DNA of 64,000 nt from Flavobacterium xueshanense (lineage in GTDB: Bacteria; Bacteroidota; Bacteroidia; Flavobacteriales; Flavobacteriaceae): assembly GCF_900112975.1 (NCBI RefSeq), contig NZ_FONQ01000008.1, positions 62,001-126,000 of the forward strand. The letters are read 5' to 3'. Each line of letters begins with the position of its first letter. Position 1 is the stretch's first letter. This document shows, piece by piece, positions 1 through 7,703 of the stretch. The translations under genes were made by a program, and so were the position numbers. The notes below the pieces were generated by a model. That model made no database searches. It was not told where the DNA came from and was given only the letters and a program-made list of their open reading frames with translations.

Positions 1-58
1 CCTGAGCGTTTACTGTTAGTGCAAGTAAGAAGATTGTTACTGAAAATAGAAATTTCAT
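1..58 (-). CDS. csgF: Start of a secreted protein, probably curli assembly factor CsgF (cut by window edge)
   Basis: Only the first 19 codons are visible. They encode a typical signal peptide (MKFLFSVTIFLLALTVNAQ) ending in an Ala-Gln cleavage region. The gene begins 16 bases after the csgE stop and continues out of the window, so it is the next gene of the curli operon. In Bacteroidota curli clusters csgF usually follows csgE; CsgF is the exported factor that ties nucleation to the CsgG pore. The identity comes from position only, because no mature CsgF sequence can be seen. Any other small exported curli protein would fit equally well. Confidence 0.45.
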   Translation of the reverse strand, partial: MKFLFSVTIFLLALTVNAQ

Positions 59-74
59 AATATAAAAAATAAGA

Positions 75-805
75 TTAATATTGAGTGAAATATTTGCTTT
101 GCTTTTCTAAATTCTTTAAATATAAATAAGTTGCATAAATAGATTGTTGAGCCATTTCATTAAGATACTCTTCATCTGGTTTAGCTAAAAATTCATACAC
201 TACTTCATTATCAATACTGATAATTATTTTCGTGTTTCTGGCGAAACTAAATTCTTCGTTTAATGTGACTATTTTTCTTGCATTGATTTTATATTCGTCA
301 TACAAGTAATAATACAAATCATAGAAATCTTTTCCAACTTTAGTTTTTGTATCATCTGTTATAATACCAATTAATTCAAATCCATCAGATGGAAGAACTA
401 TTATTTCATCTTTTTTTTTTCGTCACCCAGGACTACCCTATCTTTCCCTATTAATTCTTTATTTTCATTATAGAAGAGCAATAAAATTATAATCTCATCC
501 CCACTCCTTACATTAACTTGAGCAGTGGACAAATTTTTATTTTCACTTGTATTAAGAGTAAAAAATCCCTCTTGTGTATTATTAGATTGGTTACCAAGCA
601 CATTGTTGTTTTTTATTACTGATAATTGATAAGACAAACTTTGAACTATATCAGATAAATTTTCCGCAGTACCAGTTATTTTTATATTTCCTTCAATTTC
701 TTCAATTTCGATTTTTGCCTTAACTATTGTATTAGTTATCTGAGAATAAGACAATAGTGGAATTAATAGCAAAAACAAAAATTTATATTGAAAAGAAATA
801 TTCAT
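75..805 (-). CDS. csgE: CsgE-family curli assembly protein, reading frame split at an A10 tract
   Basis: The gene reads in two frames. The 5' part (805 down to 401) gives a signal peptide (MNISFQYKFLFLLLIPLLSYSQ) and a beta-rich domain of about 110 residues, possibly CsgC/CsgH-like. It ends just after a run of ten A. In the -1 frame the sequence continues without a stop to 75 and encodes a CsgE domain: GFELIGIITDDTKTKVGKDF, then YYYLYDEY and an ARNTKIIISIDN strand, which resemble the DNTITRVGHDFY region of E. coli CsgE. With one extra base the product is about 243 residues. CsgE caps the CsgG pore and guides curlin to it. The split could be real decay, a phase-variable tract, programmed -1 frameshifting or transcript slippage, or a sequencing error. 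The start lies 4 bases after the csgB stop, so translation is probably coupled. Confidence 0.75.
411..421 (-). other. Homopolymer slip site in csgE (G-A10-G)
   Basis: On the coding strand the zero-frame codons are GAC GAA AAA AAA AAG ATG AAA TAA. The heptamer A AAA AAG is the same slippery sequence used by E. coli dnaX. A one-base backward slip here enters exactly the frame that encodes the CsgE domain (GAT GAA ATA ATA GTT). A run of ten A is also prone to polymerase slippage, both in DNA replication and in transcription. No strong downstream stem is obvious by eye. Confidence 0.7.
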
Positions 806-809
806 AACT

Positions 810-1334
810 TTACTTATTTAATATAATTACAGAAGCACCATTTCCAGATTGTATTATTTTCATATTTTTTGATAGGGAATTAGTTCCATAATTTTGAATA
901 TTTTGATTATTTCCCTTTTGAATAATTTCCATATTTATATCGTAATTAACATATAATGAAAAATCTTTGATATAATTACTTTTTCCTTCTTGCACAATTT
1001 TTTGCACAATTGAATTGGCATTTTTATCCATAAAAATCTCATTGTCAATACCATTTTGCACTAAAGATACATTAATGTCTTTTGCCTTTAGATTTGCATT
1101 TACGTAATTGAAAGATCCTATTTGCTGAATCATCACATCTCTTTGCAAATTTTTAGATCCCAACAAATCTTCTTGATTTTTTATCGTGTTAGAAGCTAAA
1201 TGCAAATTTTCCTTAGAAAATAAAAGAAATGAACTATTTTGGTTGTAATCATTATCAACCGCTGTTCCTTGTGCAAAAGACACAGATGCAAAAGAAACGC
1301 ACATTATAACAATATTTGAAAATGAGGATTTCAT
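810..1334 (-). CDS. csgB: Curlin-repeat protein, CsgB-like minor subunit
   Basis: A 174-residue exported protein whose signal peptide ends near SVSFAQ. The mature part carries loosely spaced curlin-type repeats with the Q-x-G-x-x-N pattern: IQQIGSFNYVNA, LVQNGIDNEIFMD, IIQKGNNQNIQN and IIQSGNGASVIILN. In curli systems CsgB nucleates amyloid fibre growth at the outer membrane and CsgA forms the bulk fibre. I call this one CsgB because it is shorter, has fewer and more divergent repeats, and lies between the csgA-like gene and csgE. It starts 69 bases after the csgA stop, downstream of a terminator-like hairpin, and csgE begins 4 bases after it ends. An A11 run lies just before its start codon. 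Confidence 0.7.
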   Translation of the reverse strand: MKSSFSNIVIMCVSFASVSFAQGTAVDNDYNQNSSFLLFSKENLHLASNTIKNQEDLLGSKNLQRDVMIQQIGSFNYVNANLKAKDINVSLVQNGIDNEIFMDKNANSIVQKIVQEGKSNYIKDFSLYVNYDINMEIIQKGNNQNIQNYGTNSLSKNMKIIQSGNGASVIILNK

Positions 1335-1353
1335 CTTTTTTTTTTTAAAATTT

Positions 1354-1388
1354 AAAAAAACAGGATATCTTTTTTTGAGCTATCCTGT
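1354..1388 (-). terminator. Terminator-like hairpin between csgA and csgB
   Basis: On the minus strand ACAGGATA (1388-1381) can pair with TATCCTGT (1367-1360) around a 13-base loop, followed by a run of six to seven T. This is the form of an intrinsic terminator and lies inside the csgA-csgB gap. It could reduce read-through, so that more csgA than csgB/E/F transcript is made. Confidence 0.6.
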
Positions 1389-1402
1389 CCTTCATATTTG
1401 TA

Positions 1403-2293
1403 TTAATTGCTTTGAGTAACATTTGATATATGATTGTTACCTTGTTGTGATACAGAACTATTATTTCCTGTTCCAATAACTGAAGTAGATTGAGTTGTAA
1501 ATGACTTATGACCCGTTCCTTCTTGCAGAATATTATCTAGATTTCTGTATCCTGTTTGAGTAGACATAGCATAATTATCATCTCCAAATTGGTAATGGTT
1601 AGACACATTTCTTGCAGAAGCACTTGTCGAACGACCATTACTATCTTGATTTTGAATGGATCTATTTCTCATTCCTCCTTGACTAGCATATGCTTCATTA
1701 AAATTCCCTTTTTGGGTTTGCGTAGCATCGTTTTTTCCATGAGGTGCCAAGGGTATTGCAGAAGTAAGTGAAGTCATAAGTGGAAAAACTGACATAGTTG
1801 GAATTGGCGCATTACCTGAAGTACCTTGATCAATAGTGGCTTTGTTTTTATTACCTGTTTGAGTTTGAGTAGCAGTATCATCACCCACCAATGAAGATAA
1901 AGAAACTGAAATTTCATCTTGCCAAATTGTAGCATCGTTCTCGTTTCCTACTTGTTTTTGTGTAGCATTGTTATCCCAATTATTTTGAGAAATAAACGCA
2001 TTGTTGTCAATCCCTGCTTGATCAATATCTGCTGTATTACTTGCAGATTTGTTTGGAGATCCCATTGTACCCGGTTTTGCCCCTTGAAAAACATCAGCTT
2101 CGTTACTTTGAACTGTTTGTTTGATTTTTGATTTTTGATTTGTTCCCATTTGTTCAACTAATGCATCTTGCGATAATCCAGATTGAGCGACAACACTTCC
2201 ATTTACCCCAGCAACTGGACCGGCACCTGTCTGAGCGAATGCTACTGATCCTACAAATAGCATCGCGGAGATGCTTAAAACTACTTTTTTCAT
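1403..2293 (-). CDS. csgA: Curlin-repeat amyloid protein, CsgA-like major subunit
   Basis: A 296-residue exported protein starting at MKKVVLSISAML, with cleavage near VAFAQ. An upstream in-frame ATG at 2332 would put 13 extra residues before the signal peptide and is unlikely. The mature chain is rich in Q, N, G, S and T and carries curlin repeats. The clearest are residues 110-125 (ATQKQVGNENDATIWQ), 141-156 (ATQTQTGNKNKATIDQ) and 190-205 (ATQTQKGNFNEAYASQ), with degenerate ones on either side. Residues about 160-187 form a proline- and leucine-containing linker that does not fit the repeat. Curlin subunits are secreted through CsgG and polymerise into extracellular amyloid used for adhesion and biofilm. 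First gene of the operon visible here. Confidence 0.8.
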   Translation of the reverse strand: MKKVVLSISAMLFVGSVAFAQTGAGPVAGVNGSVVAQSGLSQDALVEQMGTNQKSKIKQTVQSNEADVFQGAKPGTMGSPNKSASNTADIDQAGIDNNAFISQNNWDNNATQKQVGNENDATIWQDEISVSLSSLVGDDTATQTQTGNKNKATIDQGTSGNAPIPTMSVFPLMTSLTSAIPLAPHGKNDATQTQKGNFNEAYASQGGMRNRSIQNQDSNGRSTSASARNVSNHYQFGDDNYAMSTQTGYRNLDNILQEGTGHKSFTTQSTSVIGTGNNSSVSQQGNNHISNVTQSN

Positions 2294-2429
2294 AATAAAT
2301 ATATTTAATTGGTTGTTAATACAAATTATCATGTAGGTTTTAAAAAAATAATTGGGGCGATTACTCTTTTTAGTTAATAAATAACAAGATATAAAATAAT
2401 AAAGTATCTCTTATTGAAGTATTACATTT

Positions 2430-2437
2430 CAAAGATA
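2430..2437 (-). promoter_or_regulatory. Candidate -7 box for the curli operon
   Basis: TATCTTTG on the minus strand matches the Bacteroidota -7 consensus TAnnTTTG. It lies about 137 bases upstream of the csgA start codon. No good TTG -33 element is seen 17-23 bases further upstream, so it may need an activator or may be chance in AT-rich DNA. Confidence 0.3.
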
Positions 2438-2883
2438 TAAAAGATTTAAAAAAAATAATACGGCATATATACTTGTTTTTCAAATAGTTAATTATTTTCG
2501 ATGAAAGGTAAATCTATATCGATGAACAGCTAAAATAACATAAAAATAAATAAGAAAAATACTCCCAAATATTAAATGTAAAAAACCAATACTAAAACAG
2601 AAATACATATCTAACTAAACGACAGTGAATTGAAAAATATAGTTTTGTAAAGTAATTATCTAATTGCTATTCTAATTGTGAAAAACTTCACTTTAAATAA
2701 CTACATAGTAAATGCCGTTAAAATTTTTGGTACAACCTCCATTTTTTATGCAATAGCAATTATTTATTAAATAATTTTTCACAAGAAGTGTTTCATAAAT
2801 ATGAAAGAATAACAAGTGAATGACAATTAGCGCTGAATAATTCCTAGAAAAATAAAACTGTCAACATTCAGTTATAACCATAA

Positions 2884-2916
2884 AAAAATGCCTATCCAAA
2901 ATGGATAGGCATTTTT
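2884..2916 (-). terminator. Terminator downstream of glnN
   Basis: A strong hairpin: ATGCCTATCC and GGATAGGCAT pair around a short A-rich loop, with A/T tracts on both sides. It begins about 20 bases after the glnN stop codon. The flanking tracts would let it work in both directions. Confidence 0.8.
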
Positions 2917-2935
2917 AATGAAATGGTGCTTTTTA

Positions 2936-5125
2936 CTACTTAGTAAATAACAACTCTCTGTATTTAGTCAAAGTCCAGATTTCATTGTCTACCAACAACT
3001 CTAATTTGTCACAGTGATTTCTGATTATTTCAAAATATGGTTTTACTTTATTACAATATGCTTCTGCCATTTTCTGAGCATCAGTCAAGTTATTTGCAAT
3101 CTTTCTCTCATTTGTCATTTCCTCAACTTTAGAATTGATTCCTTCTATATGACCTGATATTTCTTTGATCAAAACGATTTGCTCTTTCGCTATCGTTTCA
3201 AAATCATCTCCAAAAATATCTTTCAGTCCTTTTACATTTGCAATCAAAGTATTTTGGTAACGGATTGCTGTAGGTATTACGTGATTTTTTGAAATATCTC
3301 CTAAAACTCTACCTTCAATTTGAATTTTCTTTGTATACTCTTCTAATTCAATTTCGTATCGTGCTTCAACCTCAATATGGTTCATGATATTCAATTCAGA
3401 AAACAAATCCAAAGATTGTTTAGAAACCCTTGCTTTTAATGCTTCAGGAGTTGTTTTGAAATTACTCAAGCCTCTTTTCTTGGCCTCAATTTCCCATTCT
3501 TCGCTATATCCGTCTCCTTCAAAAAGGATTTTTTTAGATTGTTTGATATATTCTCTTAAAACATTGAAGATTGCATCGTCTTTCTTCATGTCTTTAGAAT
3601 CAATTAAAGCATCAACTTCAACTTTGAAATCTCTTAATTGTTTTGCCACAATTGCGTTTAAAGTAGTCATTGCATTAGAACAGTTAGCCGTAGAACCTAC
3701 TGCTCTGAATTCAAATTTATTTCCTGTAAAAGCAAATGGAGAAGTTCTGTTTCTATCTGTATTATCCAAAAGAACATCTGGAATTTTCCCTACAACGTTT
3801 AATTTTAAATCAGTTTTTTCTTCTGGAGACAATTTTCCTGTAGTTACGCCTTCTAGTTCCGCTAAAACTTTAGTCAATTGTCCACCAATAAATACTGATA
3901 TAATTGCCGGTGGTGCTTCATTTGCACCTAATCTATGATCATTGCTTGCAGAAGCTATCGCTGCTCTTAATAATGATTCATTATCATTTACCGCTTTGAT
4001 CGTATTAATAAAGAAAGTCAAAAACTGTAAATTACTCATTGGCGTTTTGCTTGGACTCAACAAGTTTACACCAGTATCAGTAGCTAATGACCAGTTATTG
4101 TGTTTTCCTGAACCATTCACTCCTTTGAAAGGTTTTTCATGGAACAAAACTTTCAATTCATGACGTTCAGCCACTTTTTGCATCACGTCCATCAACAAAC
4201 AGTTGTGATCTACTGCCAGGTTTGTTTCTTCAAAAATAGGTGCCAACTCAAATTGGTTTGGCGCTACTTCATTATGACGTGTTTTTACAGGAATACCTAA
4301 CAACATACATTCTTGCTCTAAATCTCTCATGTACGTTAAAGCACGTGTTGGAATTGATCCAAAATAATGGTCATCCAATTGCTGTCCTTTTGCAGAAGTA
4401 TGCCCTAGCAAAGTTCTTCCTGTCATAATAAGGTCCGGACGAGAATTTGCTAACGCTCTGTCTACTAAGAAATACTCTTGTTCCCAACCTAAAGTTGCAG
4501 TAACCTTTTTTACATTTTTGTCAAAATATTTACATACTTCAGTGGCAGCTTCGTCCATAACGGTTAATGCTCTCAACAAAGGTGTTTTATAATCTAGAGC
4601 TTCTCCTGTGTAAGAAATAAAAACGGTAGGGATACATAATGTTGTTCCGAAAATAAACGCTGGCGATGTTGGATCCCAAGCGGTATATCCTCTTGCTTCA
4701 AATGTATTTCTAATTCCACCATTCGGGAAACTAGAAGCATCAGGCTCTTGTTGTACCAATTGAGCACCACCAAATTTTTCTACTGGATCACTACCATCAT
4801 AAGATGTTTCAAAGAAAGCATCATGTTTTTCGGCAGTGGTTCCTGTAAGTGGTTGAAACCAATGTGTATAATGAGTAACTCCCTTAGCCAAGGCCCACTC
4901 TTTCATACCCATAGCGATATAATCTGCTAATTTTCTGTCTATTTTAGTTCCATGCTGTACTGCATCTCGCACGCCTTTAAAAGCATCTGAAGTTAAATAT
5001 TGCTTCATTGCTTTGTCATTAAAAACGTTTGCACCAAAAATAGTTGATTTCCTATCTGATTCTTCAAATTTAACTGGCTTTCTAGTCGATGCTTCTCTCA
5101 AAGCTTGAAAACGTAATGTTGACAT
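2936..5125 (-). CDS. glnN: Type III glutamine synthetase
   Basis: A 729-residue cytosolic enzyme that joins ammonia to glutamate using ATP. It belongs to the GSIII (GlnN) family, which is about 700-730 residues long, much longer than GlnA type I, and typical of Bacteroidota. The N-terminal region MSTLRFQALREAS, the central GWEQEYFLVDR segment with its metal-binding glutamates, RHNEVAPNQFELAPIFE, and the GSGKHNNWSL glycine-rich loop are family hallmarks. It stands alone, with its own terminator downstream and a candidate -7 box 42 bases upstream. The start ATG is the first in frame and gives the normal family N-terminus. Confidence 0.95.
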   Translation of the reverse strand: MSTLRFQALREASTRKPVKFEESDRKSTIFGANVFNDKAMKQYLTSDAFKGVRDAVQHGTKIDRKLADYIAMGMKEWALAKGVTHYTHWFQPLTGTTAEKHDAFFETSYDGSDPVEKFGGAQLVQQEPDASSFPNGGIRNTFEARGYTAWDPTSPAFIFGTTLCIPTVFISYTGEALDYKTPLLRALTVMDEAATEVCKYFDKNVKKVTATLGWEQEYFLVDRALANSRPDLIMTGRTLLGHTSAKGQQLDDHYFGSIPTRALTYMRDLEQECMLLGIPVKTRHNEVAPNQFELAPIFEETNLAVDHNCLLMDVMQKVAERHELKVLFHEKPFKGVNGSGKHNNWSLATDTGVNLLSPSKTPMSNLQFLTFFINTIKAVNDNESLLRAAIASASNDHRLGANEAPPAIISVFIGGQLTKVLAELEGVTTGKLSPEEKTDLKLNVVGKIPDVLLDNTDRNRTSPFAFTGNKFEFRAVGSTANCSNAMTTLNAIVAKQLRDFKVEVDALIDSKDMKKDDAIFNVLREYIKQSKKILFEGDGYSEEWEIEAKKRGLSNFKTTPEALKARVSKQSLDLFSELNIMNHIEVEARYEIELEEYTKKIQIEGRVLGDISKNHVIPTAIRYQNTLIANVKGLKDIFGDDFETIAKEQIVLIKEISGHIEGINSKVEEMTNERKIANNLTDAQKMAEAYCNKVKPYFEIIRNHCDKLELLVDNEIWTLTKYRELLFTK

Positions 5126-5166
5126 AAAAATTGATTTTAATTAATTAGACCCCTATTATTTTGATG

Positions 5167-5174
5167 CAAATATA
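5167..5174 (-). promoter_or_regulatory. Candidate -7 box for glnN
   Basis: TATATTTG on the minus strand, 42 bases before the glnN start, matches TAnnTTTG exactly. A TTG -33 element at the usual distance is not evident. Confidence 0.4.
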
Positions 5175-5415
5175 AATTAATTATTACTTTTATAAAATTT
5201 TACCACCAATTTTTACGGGCTATTATAAAAAATTTATCAAATTCATAAAAAAAAGTATCAAAAATCAGAACTTGGTAATTTTAATGGCTCATATTTTTTA
5301 AGTCACAAATTCTAAAAAAAAACTAAAAGAATATGAGCTGTCCATTTTTCCTTGAAATATCTATTAAAGTTCAAAAATCAAAAAGTATCTTTACGCAAAT
5401 ATAAATACCAATTTT

Positions 5416-6363
5416 ATGATTGTCTGGATTTCTTTTTTAAGCGCTGTTTTAATTTTTTTAGCACTTGATTTAGGCGTTTTTAATAAAACGCCACATATTA
5501 TAAGCTCTAAAGAAGCAGGAAAATGGACCGCAATATGGGTCGCATTATCATTTATGTTCTCCGGTGTAGTTTATTGGCTCTATACTACAGATTATCTCGC
5601 TAATCCAGATAATCTGAAACCCACAACAGCCGCAATAAAATTCATCACTGGTTATTTGATTGAATTATCATTAAGTATTGACAACATATTTGTGATTGCA
5701 ATTATCTTTGCTGCTTTTAAAATTCCACAGAAATACCAACATCGTGTATTGTTTTGGGGAATATTAGGAGCCATAATTTTCAGAGGATTAATGATATTCT
5801 TTGGGGTTATGCTAATCAATAAGTTTTCTTGGACGACCTACGTTTTTGGTGCTTTCCTAATCTACACTGCGATGAAAATGTTGTTTAGTGGCGAGGATGA
5901 GCAGTTCCAACCGAAAAAATCATTTGTATATAAAACACTCAAAAAAATAATGCCAATTTCTAATCATATTGATGAGGAGCATTTTTTTGTGAAAAGAAGA
6001 CATATCACAGCTGCAACGCCTCTGTTTGTTGCATTAGTAGTAATTGAAGTTATGGATGTAGTATTTGCTATTGACAGCGTTCCCGCAATCTTAGCCATCA
6101 CAAACGATCCTTTTTTAGTTTTTAGTTCTAATATATTTGCCATTTTAGGATTGCGATCCATGTATTTCTTCCTCGCTAATATGTTAGCTAAATTCAGTTA
6201 TTTAGAATACAGTTTAATTGCAATTCTAAGTTTTGTGGGCCTTAAGATGTTACTTCATGATTTTATTGAAATTCCGGAATGGGGATCATTAGCATTTATA
6301 GCAATTGCCCTTATTTTAGGAATTGTTGTTTCCTTGCGAAAAAGCAGTAAAGAATTCGTCTAA
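5416..6363 (+). CDS. TerC/Alx-family integral membrane protein
   Basis: A 315-residue protein with eight or nine predicted membrane segments. It shows the conserved TerC signatures: ALDLGVFNK near the N-terminus, ELSLSIDNIFVIAIIF around residue 90, and VIEVMDVVFAIDSVPAILAIT in the second half. The acidic residues inside these helices are typical of the family. Family members include tellurite-resistance TerC and the pH-induced, manganese-linked Alx; a role in metal-ion handling across the inner membrane is the best general guess. It is monocistronic and convergent with the next gene. The roughly 290-base upstream gap is AT-rich and shows no clear promoter. Confidence 0.88.
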   Translation: MIVWISFLSAVLIFLALDLGVFNKTPHIISSKEAGKWTAIWVALSFMFSGVVYWLYTTDYLANPDNLKPTTAAIKFITGYLIELSLSIDNIFVIAIIFAAFKIPQKYQHRVLFWGILGAIIFRGLMIFFGVMLINKFSWTTYVFGAFLIYTAMKMLFSGEDEQFQPKKSFVYKTLKKIMPISNHIDEEHFFVKRRHITAATPLFVALVVIEVMDVVFAIDSVPAILAITNDPFLVFSSNIFAILGLRSMYFFLANMLAKFSYLEYSLIAILSFVGLKMLLHDFIEIPEWGSLAFIAIALILGIVVSLRKSSKEFV

Positions 6364-6387
6364 AACTCCAGAAACTACACCATAAAA

Positions 6388-6420
6388 AAAAGAGAAATCA
6401 TATTGCGATTTCCCTTTTTT
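6388..6420. terminator. Bidirectional terminator between convergent genes
   Basis: AAAAGAGAAATC pairs with GATTTCCCTTTT (one mismatch) around the loop ATATTGC, with A and T runs on the two sides. It sits between the terC stop (6363) and the lipoprotein stop (6445) and can serve both. Confidence 0.7.
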
Positions 6421-6444
6421 GTTTTAATATCAAACAATCAATTA

Positions 6445-6945
6445 TTACAAATTCACTTTCTTTATCTCACTGTTGTTAACATTTAACGCTGACATTACAG
6501 AATCAATATTGTTCTTATTTACCGTTTTAGCAAAACTACCTGGTATGATTACGATTCTAAAAGTTTGATTTTGTGTCCAACTCGACGGTACAGTATTAAG
6601 ACTAAAATTAGCCGAAAGAAAGATATTTACGTTGAATCTAGAATAATCAAAATTGAAATCTAATTCACCGCCATCATTAAAATAATACGTTTGAGGCATT
6701 AGCTTCCATATATCTTGTCCATTTACCGTATCATACAAATGATATACTAAAACAGAATCAGAGGAATAAATTGGTGGATCAAATACGACCAAACTATTGT
6801 AATTATTATTATAATTAAATGAAGTCGTAACTTCAAACACTTCAGTTCTTGGTCCATTATCCACATCATCATATACTTCGGTCACTTCACAACTTTGTAG
6901 TGCCATCATCCCGATGAAAACTAAAAATAAGGTAATTTTTTTCAT
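6445..6945 (-). CDS. Hypothetical lipoprotein
   Basis: A 166-residue protein with a lipoprotein signal peptide: MKKITLFLVFIGMMALQSC, a lipobox with Cys19 as the lipidated residue. The mature part has no domain I recognise. It is rich in N, Y, D and V, and its pattern suggests a small beta-structured periplasmic or surface domain. It appears monocistronic, convergent with terC and divergent from the DUF1543 gene. Only the localisation is supported. Confidence 0.75.
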   Translation of the reverse strand: MKKITLFLVFIGMMALQSCEVTEVYDDVDNGPRTEVFEVTTSFNYNNNYNSLVVFDPPIYSSDSVLVYHLYDTVNGQDIWKLMPQTYYFNDGGELDFNFDYSRFNVNIFLSANFSLNTVPSSWTQNQTFRIVIIPGSFAKTVNKNNIDSVMSALNVNNSEIKKVNL

Positions 6946-7032
6946 TCTTTATCGTTTTTATAATTTATCTTAAAAGACTCTATCCACGAATTGTGCCAAA
7001 CTTTATTTTACAAAATAATGTACTTTTGAATT

Positions 7033-7605
7033 ATGGAAAAAGAATTTAAATTATACATGATAATGCTAGGCTGTATTCCAGAAGGACGGTTTACAGAACA
7101 GCATGATATTTTTTTTGGAATTAGTAAATCCTTAAAAGAATTGATTCCGCATATAAATCTTTTTTGGCCAGAAGCCAAAGGTAAAATTCATATTGATGCC
7201 TGGCGAGAAGTTTCTGTAGTTGATGACTTCTCTATTGAAATTGTTCCAAAAAATACTGAAGCGCAAGTTACTCCAGAACAATTATTTTTCATCAATTTAG
7301 GAGGTTACAAAGAAAATGAATTTGAAGAGTACCATTATAAAATGATTACAGTTGCAACTAGTTTAGCATTGGCATCAAAAAAATCAAAAAAAACTGCATT
7401 TTACAAACATTGTGGTTTCAAAGATGCACCTTCACATATTGACGATCAATATGGAATTGATGTAGACGATATTTATAATGTTGCAGACATGCTGCCATCG
7501 CAATTCAAAGCTTTATATTCGTTAAAAATCACCAAGTCTGAAATTCAATTAGAACAAAATACGCTAAATATAGGCTATTTAAAATTAAAAAAAATTAAAG
7601 ATTAA
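7033..7605 (+). CDS. DUF1543 domain protein
   Basis: A 190-residue soluble protein with no signal peptide or membrane segment. The N-terminal stretch LYMIMLGCIPEGRFTEQHD with HDIFFGI is the hallmark of DUF1543, and the domain recurs in a second half-repeat (FFINLGGYKENEFEEYHYK). The function of the family is unknown; members are found in Bacteroidota and Proteobacteria. A TACTTTTG box lies only 4 bases before the ATG, which would imply a nearly leaderless transcript or a promoter match by chance. The gene ends before a strong terminator shared with the convergent esterase gene. Confidence 0.8.
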   Translation: MEKEFKLYMIMLGCIPEGRFTEQHDIFFGISKSLKELIPHINLFWPEAKGKIHIDAWREVSVVDDFSIEIVPKNTEAQVTPEQLFFINLGGYKENEFEEYHYKMITVATSLALASKKSKKTAFYKHCGFKDAPSHIDDQYGIDVDDIYNVADMLPSQFKALYSLKITKSEIQLEQNTLNIGYLKLKKIKD

Positions 7606-7646
7606 ATTAATCACCATTTGAACTTTTTTCAATTGATTACAACAGT

Positions 7647-7680
7647 AAGGCCTTTCAATACTATCATTTGAAAGGCCTTT
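7647..7680. terminator. Bidirectional terminator between convergent genes
   Basis: AAGGCCTTTCA and TGAAAGGCCTT pair perfectly around a 10-base loop, followed by T-rich sequence in the plus direction and A/T-rich sequence in the other. It lies between the DUF1543 gene and the esterase gene. Confidence 0.85.
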
Positions 7681-7703
7681 TAAATTTTTCAAGAATACGA
7701 AGT

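Larger units (their letters stand above)
2294..2935. other. Intergenic region upstream of the curli operon
   Basis: About 640 bases of very AT-rich DNA between the csgA start and the glnN stop, both on the minus strand. I find no convincing ORF. It holds a candidate -7 box for the curli operon (2430-2437) and the glnN terminator (2884-2916). The length suggests room for regulator sites, but I could not identify any. Confidence 0.5.

Noticed and set aside
1556..2131. Plus-strand ORFs opposite csgA
   Set aside because: They are produced by the repetitive Q/N codons of the curlin gene read backwards; no start signals or domains.
3384..3938. 184-codon ORF on the plus strand inside glnN
   Set aside because: It is antisense to a well-conserved enzyme gene and mirrors its codons; no family pattern.
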